From Shewanella pealeana ATCC 700345 (GTDB taxonomy: Bacteria > Pseudomonadota > Gammaproteobacteria > Enterobacterales > Shewanellaceae), in contig NC_009901.1 in NCBI RefSeq assembly GCF_000018285.1, positions 2,293,001-2,357,000 of the forward strand: a DNA stretch of 64,000 bases, in the 5' to 3' direction. Shown piece after piece: positions 7,525 to 14,295 of this stretch. How positions within the stretch are numbered: the first letter of the stretch is position 1; the number at the start of each line of letters is the position of its first letter. A program made the translations under genes and the position numbers. The notes beneath the pieces are model-generated. The model searched no databases and was not told the origin of the DNA. It worked only from the letters and a program-made list of their open reading frames with translations.

Positions 7525-8943
7525 ATGCAATTAAGACAATGGCAATTAGAGTGCGTCAATCGCGCTCTAGAGCATTTTAATGCCAACCAAAGACACTTTC
7601 TCTGCTTAGCAACTCCAGGGGCTGGAAAGACGATTATGGCAGCAGAGGTTGCAGCTGAGTTATTCGAACAAGATCTTATTGATTTTGTATTATGCTTTTC
7701 GCCTTCTGTAAATATCTCGAAAGGCATTCAGAAAACATTCTCACATCGATTAGAGTGTCGCTTTGATGGAGTAATAGGTGCAGTAGGTTGTTCTTACACA
7801 TATCAAGGAATGCTATCTTTTAAAGAAGACTTTTGGCAGCTACTAAAAAGGAATCGGGTATTGGTGATCTTTGATGAGATCCATCATTGTTCTGGCAGTA
7901 CTCTTGAGGATGCGAATGCTTGGGGAGAGGAGATCTTACTAAATATACAAGATCAAGCACAATACACCTTGGCATTGACTGGGACGCCTTGGCGCTCTGA
8001 TCAAGCCCCCATTGTTTTATCTCGATATCTAGACCCTGATAACGAAATTCAGTGTGATTATGTTTACGGCTTAAAAGAAGCTGTGAGAGATGGTGTTTGT
8101 CGGAATCCTAAAATAGTATTAATTGATAACGAAGAGCTTTCAGTTAAAAATCAGTATAATGAAATCCAAACTTTCAGCAGTTTTAATGAGCTTTTTAAAG
8201 GTTCATCAATTCCGTATCAATTAGTCATCAAAAATGATTTAGCTATTCATCATGTTTTGAGCTTAGCAATTGATAAGCTAGGTAGCATTAGGCAATTGAA
8301 CCCCGATGCAGCTGGTTTAGTGGTCGCATCTTCAATCGAACATGCGTGCTTTATCTTAGAAATCCTCAAAAATACATTCAAACAAACAGCAACAATCGTA
8401 ACTTATCAAGAAATTGCCCCGTCGGATACAATTAACAAGTTTCGGCATGATGATACACAATGGATTGTTAGTGTAGGAATGATTAGCGAAGGTACTGATA
8501 TTCCGAGGTTACAGGTTTGCTGCCATTTAAGTAGAGTAAAAACCGAATTATATTTTCGGCAAATACTAGGTCGTATTTTACGAACAACTAAAGCACATGA
8601 TCAACAAGCTTGGCTCTTCACTTTTGCAGAGCCCAAACTAACCGATTTTGCATATCGAATAGCGATTGAACTACCAGAAGGCTCAACTGTAATTAGAGAG
8701 AAGAAACCTAGAGGAAGTATGAAGTTAACAATATCGAATAATTGTAAAATAACTAATGAACCTCCGAGCCTGCCAAGTTGTTTTACACTTAGTATGGGTG
8801 ATGCTATAGGTAGGAAACAGATTAATTCATTACCAAGTCAGGCAATTAATGATGCTCACTTAATCAGTTCAATGAACCCATCAATGCTGCTACTAGGCAG
8901 GTTTAGGGAGAAGGTCATTTCGACTTTTGATTCTCCATTTTAA
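7525..8943 (+). CDS. SF2 DEAD/DEAH-type helicase
   Basis: 472 residues. Motif I ATPGAGKT (about residue 29), motif II DEIHHC (about 116), motif III ALTGTPWR (about 151), then the second RecA-like domain with motif V SEGTDIPRLQ and motif VI RQILGRILRT. This order is typical of ResIII/type III restriction-like SF2 ATPases that translocate on nucleic acid. A tail of about 90 residues has no recognised nuclease motif, so any nuclease would have to come from another protein. It is paired with the preceding helical protein under a C-protein-like regulator. Anti-phage or plasmid defence is the obvious hypothesis. Confidence 0.85.
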   Translation: MQLRQWQLECVNRALEHFNANQRHFLCLATPGAGKTIMAAEVAAELFEQDLIDFVLCFSPSVNISKGIQKTFSHRLECRFDGVIGAVGCSYTYQGMLSFKEDFWQLLKRNRVLVIFDEIHHCSGSTLEDANAWGEEILLNIQDQAQYTLALTGTPWRSDQAPIVLSRYLDPDNEIQCDYVYGLKEAVRDGVCRNPKIVLIDNEELSVKNQYNEIQTFSSFNELFKGSSIPYQLVIKNDLAIHHVLSLAIDKLGSIRQLNPDAAGLVVASSIEHACFILEILKNTFKQTATIVTYQEIAPSDTINKFRHDDTQWIVSVGMISEGTDIPRLQVCCHLSRVKTELYFRQILGRILRTTKAHDQQAWLFTFAEPKLTDFAYRIAIELPEGSTVIREKKPRGSMKLTISNNCKITNEPPSLPSCFTLSMGDAIGRKQINSLPSQAINDAHLISSMNPSMLLLGRFREKVISTFDSPF

Positions 8944-9097
8944 TACTTATTTATGGTGCATATACAAATAAGAATCAGTGTAATGGCCAGCTAAAACTGG
9001 CCACGGCTATATAGCATTTCTGAGTTAGGAATTATACTGATTTAGCAGTATCGCGGATGACCAAATGTATAGTACATTTAGCCCCTAAGCTTTCGGG

Positions 9098-9910
9098 TTA
9101 ATCTTCTTTACAAAGCCGTTTATATTTCCGCTTTGCATTTCTTACTTGTAGATCATCGACTAGCTTATCAAATGGAATATCAAAAGCGACATTCGCAAAA
9201 GCAGCAATGGCTTGGTTCGATAATTCAAAATCATCAGGTATTTTAAAGTTGCAATAGTCTCCATCATTTTCTTTAGAAAACTGCACAGTTCTTAATATTG
9301 CCCTGATTTGATCTGCACTAGATGAGCGCTCAGTTCTTGTGAGAATCAGATCTAGTTCTGAACTAGTCTCAATTGAAGAATTTTGAGCATCAATCCCAAG
9401 TTGAGTAACTATTTGACTAATGGATGGGTAATACCTTAAGCCATACGGGCCAACAGTATTTCTCAACGGTTCTTTTAAATAACTCTCAAACATGTAATTT
9501 GATTGTCCAGCATCTTCTATAAGTTTGAATAGAGCATAGTGAGTATTGCTTGTAAATGAAGTACTTTCATGTAGTTGAGTTCTCTTATCCAGTTGTTCAG
9601 CTAGTTCAAATGCAAGCTTGTAAATTTTGTCATTAATCGCTTTCAACTCTTTGGGGACTGCTCTTACTTCCCCTACTTCACTCTCATTTCCGAATGCCAC
9701 GGCGTCGATTACAAGGCCAATGAAACGATTCATTTGAGGAATTGTTAGGGCTTTGGACATCAGCTTTACATGTAGCTCAAGCTCTGAATACCGTTCTATA
9801 AGCCTCTTAATTACCGCATAGTCAGAACGGTGCCTTTTTCCCTCAGCGGCCTCCTTTAACTGCCCCTCCAAATACTCAAATGCATTAAGGTCTATAAATT
9901 CACCCATCAT
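9098..9910 (-). CDS. Unknown protein convergent to the helicase
   Basis: 270 residues from ATG 9910 (GGAG six bases upstream); an in-frame extension to 9967 lacks a ribosome-binding site. The sequence is acidic and mostly helical, with a basic C terminus (VRNAKRKYKRLCKED). No membrane segment, catalytic motif or known family is apparent. It faces the helicase gene across a 154-bp gap holding the hairpin GGCCAG-ctaaaa-CTGGCC (8984-9001). It is not followed by an attC, so it belongs to the non-cassette part of the island. It may be the fourth component of the helicase module, but adjacency is the only support. Confidence 0.5.
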   Translation of the reverse strand: MMGEFIDLNAFEYLEGQLKEAAEGKRHRSDYAVIKRLIERYSELELHVKLMSKALTIPQMNRFIGLVIDAVAFGNESEVGEVRAVPKELKAINDKIYKLAFELAEQLDKRTQLHESTSFTSNTHYALFKLIEDAGQSNYMFESYLKEPLRNTVGPYGLRYYPSISQIVTQLGIDAQNSSIETSSELDLILTRTERSSSADQIRAILRTVQFSKENDGDYCNFKIPDDFELSNQAIAAFANVAFDIPFDKLVDDLQVRNAKRKYKRLCKED

Positions 9911-10249
9911 ACTATTCTCCGGTCTTGTTAACTGGTGCTGTGCAAAGCTAATAGATCCCGAACCCAAAGTACCAATCTGAGTTAAATATTTTTTTGACGA
10001 ACTGAGATTGGAAACCTCAATCTGAATCGCTACAATTGCTCTGGGACTGTAAAAGCTTGCTCAGGTGGTTTTATCAAAGTTTGGGGCATAAGTGAGTCAG
10101 CGCTGACTCGAAAATGGACAAAAGTTTGTTAGAGTTAAAGTTCTGGAAGTAATAATTGGTATTAGGGAAAGTATGGCAATCAAGTATGCGGTAATGCCGC
10201 ACACAACCGTGGAGTAGTTGTCGGTTTGCTTGGTCTTGTTATGTTCCTG
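9911..10249. other. Intergenic region with degenerate attC-like sequence
   Basis: No gene is supported. The leftward strand just after the 10250-10675 gene reads CATAACAAGACCAAGCAAAC, followed by paired CCGACAAC and GTTGTGTGCGG arms (about 10181-10241). This looks like the left half of an attC, but no GTTRRRY core closes it. The rest has the dyad gagtcagcgctgactc (10091-10106), a perfect 16-bp palindrome of unknown role. Confidence 0.45.
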
Positions 10250-10675
10250 CTACTTACTGAATTTAAACGGTTTTACTTCCTGCAACGCATACACGGAACT
10301 TAGAGCACCTGCAGGATTAGGTGAAAAGCTATAGGTCTTACGGTAAAATTCACCGTATAGTCTCACTGTTTTGTGATTCCACTTAACATGAAAATCTTGT
10401 TGTATGTCCTCAGAAAAACTCACCGTTAATTCTATCGCCTCAGACACAATGAAATGCTCTGCTGAATAATTATTAGGGAAGAGGTACACTCTATAACCAG
10501 GCTGAGGATACCCTGCATCGGTAACCACTATTACTCCTGTTAAGCTCACCAAATTTGAATCAAACTCCTCGGGAAAGGTTATGAGCTGATACATCGAAAT
10601 AGATATCCCTCTATCGGTGGCAGCAAATGCTGTCGTTTGCGATAAGATGAGGAGAAAAAATATAAAAAGTTTCAC
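10250..10675 (-). CDS. Secreted periplasmic cassette protein, unknown function
   Basis: 141 residues with a clear signal peptide (MKLFIFFLLILSQTTAFA, cleavage near A-A-T). The mature part starts with a segment of the type YQLITFPEEFDSNLVSLTGV, which recalls small OB-fold-like periplasmic proteins found in chromosomal integron cassettes. It ends in a short basic tail. It lies between a good attC (10691-10787) and a degenerate one, so it is the second cassette of group B. Function unknown. Confidence 0.6.
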   Translation of the reverse strand: MKLFIFFLLILSQTTAFAATDRGISISMYQLITFPEEFDSNLVSLTGVIVVTDAGYPQPGYRVYLFPNNYSAEHFIVSEAIELTVSFSEDIQQDFHVKWNHKTVRLYGEFYRKTYSFSPNPAGALSSVYALQEVKPFKFSK

Positions 10676-10690
10676 TGAACTCCCTTTGAA

Positions 10691-10787
10691 ACATAACTCT
10701 GCGTTATGCGGTGAGTAATTGTTGGCTAAAATGTGAAGCGAAACCGAGCCAACTGTTATTAATCCGACTTTAAGGCCTTGTTAGCAC
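10691..10787 (-). other. attC: attC recombination site
   Basis: Leftward strand from GCTAACAAGGCCTTAAAGTC to CATAACGCAGAGTTATGT, about 97 bp, with central GTTGGCTCGGTTTCGCTTC and AGCCAAC arms. It overlaps the end of the membrane-protein gene, giving the C-terminal ANKALKSD peptide that is typical of cassette genes running into attC. Confidence 0.88.
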
Positions 10788-11127
10788 TCAATTGCTTGTA
10801 CCAATTCATAGCCCAATTACCCATTACAATTAGAAAGCCAACACTTAAATAACCTAAAAACAGTACAAAAGTGGTAGGAGTTATTTTTAAATCAAATCCA
10901 GATGCTATAAGCAATAATATGTTTGCAAGAATACTAGAAACAAAAATCATTATGCTTACAGAATTTACATTTTTAAGACGCTCAGCGGAAGCTTGGAGTG
11001 ACATTAAGGCTACAACAAACCAGTGATGATTTGTATAAACTTCTTCCTTTGCAATAAGAATATAAATCATAGTAAAAATAAAACCGAGCATAGGTAACAA
11101 GGCAACCGAATTTAAAAATTTACTCAT
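10759..11127 (-). CDS. Small membrane protein (integron cassette)
   Basis: 122 residues, ATG at 11127 preceded by GAGGGAGTT. Three to four hydrophobic segments are visible (VALLPMLGFIFTMIYILI, a central ISIMIFVSSILANILLLIA-like stretch, and FVLFLGYLSVGFLIVMG). The last residues, SANKALKSD, are encoded by the attC itself, so they are a by-product of the cassette boundary rather than conserved protein. It is the first cassette of group B. No function can be assigned. Confidence 0.6.
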   Translation of the reverse strand: MSKFLNSVALLPMLGFIFTMIYILIAKEEVYTNHHWFVVALMSLQASAERLKNVNSVSIMIFVSSILANILLLIASGFDLKITPTTFVLFLGYLSVGFLIVMGNWAMNWYKQLSANKALKSD

Positions 11128-11142
11128 AACTCCCTCTTGAGT

Positions 11143-11169
11143 GTTAACATTTGTATAGTGCGCATGCGC
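11143..11169 (-). other. attI-like leader of cassette group B
   Basis: In cassette orientation GCGCATGCGCAC, nine bases, GTTAAC, then the first cassette gene with a strong GAGGGAG ribosome-binding site. Spacing and the 12-bp palindromic block equal those of the leader at 6123-6152. Weak similarity continues upstream (tattaaacctgttatttaaa against tatttaacaacctatcattt). Confidence 0.5.
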
Positions 11170-11867
11170 TTATTAAACCTGTTATTTAAATCAAAACAGC
11201 ATAAGACATTGATATTATAGCACAAACCTTCCTCCCTCAAGTATAGATGAGTATAATTCACACAACATTTCCCTAGAAAAACGAGCAAAGCAGATAATAC
11301 TGTGTAAAGAAACTGTTTAAGAGTAACTTCCCATGACAGCTAAAAAAGCCCTTTTTTGGCTCAAGTTAGACATCAAGCAACACCAACCTAAATGAGTGCA
11401 CCAATTACCCTGTGTAGATACGGCCGTGACCGTCCATGACAAGGTGAGAGATAACGAAGTTATCAAGCTTTCGAACTAGAGGCAGGATGTCGAACTAGCT
11501 TTTTAGCTGGGATGCTATTCGTCATGACCGAGCTTCCAAGGACCTTTCCGTTATTGAGAAGTACTGCGTGTCGCGAAAGTGTCTGCACATGCGTCCGCTG
11601 CAGGTGATTGATAGCTATGAAACTACAAGTTCAAACACTCAAGTTGGTATCACTCATCCAAAAAAAATGTAATCACCCTTCATTCAAAGGCTAACTCACT
11701 TTGGGGCATAAATGTTTTAGCTTGTCTGTCCCATACCTTCTGACACTGCTCAAAAGCAATCAAACTTTATTGGGTTCGTTCAGACTATATTGTTAGCCAA
11801 CACTAACAGAGATGTTGGCAGTGATACTTGTAAAACATCGTGCTTTATTTCTTAAATTAGCAGTTAA
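11170..11867. other. Intergenic region between cassettes and recombinase operon
   Basis: About 700 bp with no supported gene. Both strands were read for remnants of an integron integrase and none was recognised. The block 11400-11640 is less AT-rich than its surroundings and may be a decayed gene, but all frames contain stops and nothing is recognisable. The 12-mer tttggggcataa (11700) also occurs at 10080. Confidence 0.45.
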
Positions 11868-12251
11868 TTAGCTTTCCAATTCAAGAATACGTTGAGCAAA
11901 AGCGTTACGCTCCTCCAATAAAGAGTCATACATAGAGTAAAGCTCATGTATGTGTGCCATTAGCATGGCTATAGTTTCCTTATCGTCCTTCCCCTTTGCT
12001 TCAGCAAGCTTGCGCTCAAGGTTTTCGTTTCGTTTAAGTAGCTTCTTTGTTTGGTCTTTTTGCTGATCAACTAACGCTTGTTCTTTTTGTTTTTTCTTGA
12101 GGTTGTTGATCATCTCCTTGATGTCAGGGTGACGGTTGTAAATGAGCGAATGCGATAAACCACATTTGTGAGCAACTTTGCTTATGGTGATCGATTCACT
12201 GTTTTGTTCAAACTCTCTTACACAAGATAATAATTGCTCTCTGGTGTCCAT
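11868..12251 (-). CDS. ginD: Small HTH/coiled-coil accessory protein of the transposition module (GinD/TnpC-like)
   Basis: 127 residues. The N-terminal 45 residues form a TetR-like helix-turn-helix (SITISKVAHKCGLSHSLIYN). The rest is a long charged coiled coil (KKKQKEQALVDQQKDQTKKL onward). This resembles TnpC of Tn554 and the fourth gene of GInt islands, small proteins needed for or stimulating recombination and thought to set orientation or bind the ends. It is the last gene of the four-gene operon, starting one base after the stop of the third recombinase. Confidence 0.78.
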   Translation of the reverse strand: MDTREQLLSCVREFEQNSESITISKVAHKCGLSHSLIYNRHPDIKEMINNLKKKQKEQALVDQQKDQTKKLLKRNENLERKLAEAKGKDDKETIAMLMAHIHELYSMYDSLLEERNAFAQRILELES

Positions 12252-12252
12252 A

Positions 12253-14295
12253 TTAGCTCTCTACGGTTGTTTGCTCGTTAATTGGTGTGGTGGAAGTAAG
12301 GTTATTTATGATTTCATTAGCAGCGTTAAGGTTGTCTTCTAAGCCTGTTAAGAAGGACTGGTAGCGCGAAGTGTCAGGTAAGGTATTAATACGCGCTATC
12401 TTTTGCTCACAGCTATACTTAATCGCTTTCCAATAGGGCAAGTGTTTGGGGGTGGCATAGTATGTATCACAATACAAACAATGTGAGGGATCAGACGCAT
12501 TCTTTATTTTACACCCTGCGCCTTTAGTGCAATAGCCATGCGGCAAACCTCTCACACTATCACTGTGGCGAGTGGCAAAATCAATTAACTCCTGAGTGCT
12601 ATTGAAATGTGGTTGTTGGGCCGTTGTATAAATGACCTGTGATTGATTAACGTTTAACTTAGCAAGGAACTTGGAAAGCCTATCACCACCTCCTCCTGCT
12701 ACCTGTTTTTGTTTGGCAGACTCTACAATGTCTTCAATGGCCTGTTTGTTGGTTAGCTCCTCAAAGTATTCAATGCACGTTCTAAGCTCACTAAGGGATT
12801 CATAACCACGCTCAGAATAAACAAACGTCATTACAGAGTTAAGGTGCTTAAACTGGTATTTAATGTCATCTAAATCACCTAATCGGTTGGCGATAATAAA
12901 CCAAGCAAAAGTATGTCTAAATTGATGCGATGTTAAGTTAAATAAATCACCAACTTTATATTTTAAGCCTCGTTTGCCACTCAGCTGGCTAACTGATTGG
13001 TAGTTGCAGTTCATTTTTTCAAGCTGCTCGATGTCAATAGCTGTCACCTGAAATGAATGTTTGCTCATAGAGATACCACTGTTAGCGTCCGACGCTCTGG
13101 AAGCCTGCACAAATCTGGCGGTATTTTTAGTGTGTTGTATGCCAAACAACCGGTTGTCTTTAAGTCCTTTTTCATATCGGTCTAAATGACCTTTAGGCAT
13201 CTTGTGCATATGGTGCTCAAGCATCAATCTAGCGCGCTCCCTGTAAATCTCGTTAACCTTACTCAGTAAGTCTACCGCTTCAAACACGATTTCATTTGCA
13301 ACCCAATCCAGCTCAATCGTTCCCTCGGTAGTTTTTGATAGTTGACTTTTGATGGTGAATACGGTTTCGCCAGTTTCTACTCGTTGCGAGTGGCTGTTGT
13401 TTTTTAGCGCATAGACTTCGTTATCACGCATACCAGTAAACGCTAATACCAATGTGTAGACATGGAGGTTTAGGTCTCGTACTAAGTTGTAGCCTAAACC
13501 TAGTTCATTATCAAAATTACGGCAGGACGCCGCAATGATACTGCCAGGATTGCTGCAATTATTTCCTTCAATTCTTTTGTTGGCTTTTGTATGTGGTTCT
13601 ATGAATAAGCCAATGTTGGACTTAACGTTGTTTATGTAGTCGGTTGATGACTCAATCACTGACTTCATCACCCCTGTTGGAATGATGGAATGCTTTAAAC
13701 GGTGTTGTTCTTCATGTTTCGTGATTTTAGAAATGGTGAGTTCATCGACCAATGGAGCCAGTAGTGAGCTATTTACCAAACCATATGTATACAGAAAGGT
13801 TAATCCCTCACGGACGGTCTTAGCAGCTGAGGTGTGCTTCCCCTGCTCCATACCACCTTTTGATTTAGGAGCGTTCAAAAAGTCCGTGATTAAATTCCGA
13901 AGTTTCAACTCTGGTGACTTGTTTAACTCTCTAAAAGACTTGTAACCTTTTGTCTGCAAGAAAGAGCAAAAAGATTTTAATGTGCGAACCCGACTGACAA
14001 CTGTCTTCCATTTATACGGTGTGCCGCCTTTTACTGTTCCAAGGTGTAATGCTGCAATCATCATTGTCTTAAGTTCGTAGTCGAACATTAGTGAGCTTGT
14101 ATCAATTACAAGTCCTTTCTCCTTGGTTGACTGTCTAAAGTAGTTTCCACCAAATGTCATCGGCTTTTCGTCTGGTGTTTTGTCCCACAATACAAGCCGA
14201 GATAGTTCGTTAATATCACTGGTAGATAATTCCTTTACCACGATATCGTTGCTGACATTTATGATGGTTGAGATTATTTTATTGAGATCGGACAT
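12253..14295 (-). CDS. ginC: Tyrosine recombinase, third of the island operon (GinC-like)
   Basis: 680 residues. The catalytic domain shows LAFTGMRDNEVYALK (Arg I, about 288), TSHQFRHTFAW (H-x2-R, about 460) and YQFKHLNSVMTFVYSERGY (histidine and nucleophilic Tyr, about 485-500), so the active site appears complete. A long N-terminal arm-binding/core-binding region precedes it. A cysteine cluster follows (GYCTKGAGCKI, then CLYCDTYY, about 590-620), probably a zinc finger, as in TnpB of Tn554. Its ATG overlaps the stop of the upstream gene by one base (TAATG). Confidence 0.85.
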   Translation of the reverse strand: MSDLNKIISTIINVSNDIVVKELSTSDINELSRLVLWDKTPDEKPMTFGGNYFRQSTKEKGLVIDTSSLMFDYELKTMMIAALHLGTVKGGTPYKWKTVVSRVRTLKSFCSFLQTKGYKSFRELNKSPELKLRNLITDFLNAPKSKGGMEQGKHTSAAKTVREGLTFLYTYGLVNSSLLAPLVDELTISKITKHEEQHRLKHSIIPTGVMKSVIESSTDYINNVKSNIGLFIEPHTKANKRIEGNNCSNPGSIIAASCRNFDNELGLGYNLVRDLNLHVYTLVLAFTGMRDNEVYALKNNSHSQRVETGETVFTIKSQLSKTTEGTIELDWVANEIVFEAVDLLSKVNEIYRERARLMLEHHMHKMPKGHLDRYEKGLKDNRLFGIQHTKNTARFVQASRASDANSGISMSKHSFQVTAIDIEQLEKMNCNYQSVSQLSGKRGLKYKVGDLFNLTSHQFRHTFAWFIIANRLGDLDDIKYQFKHLNSVMTFVYSERGYESLSELRTCIEYFEELTNKQAIEDIVESAKQKQVAGGGGDRLSKFLAKLNVNQSQVIYTTAQQPHFNSTQELIDFATRHSDSVRGLPHGYCTKGAGCKIKNASDPSHCLYCDTYYATPKHLPYWKAIKYSCEQKIARINTLPDTSRYQSFLTGLEDNLNAANEIINNLTSTTPINEQTTVES

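Noticed and set aside
10080..11711. 12-mer tttggggcataa at 10080 and 11700 as an element boundary
   Set aside because: The similarity does not extend beyond 12 bases and no structure is associated with it.
11170..11867. Possible integron integrase remnant
   Set aside because: Both strands read; no IntI patch or tyrosine-recombinase motif could be recognised, and all frames are broken.
13682..13945. Plus-strand frames inside the recombinase genes (also 14814-15002, 16642-16824)
   Set aside because: Shadows of the minus-strand recombinases with no start signals.
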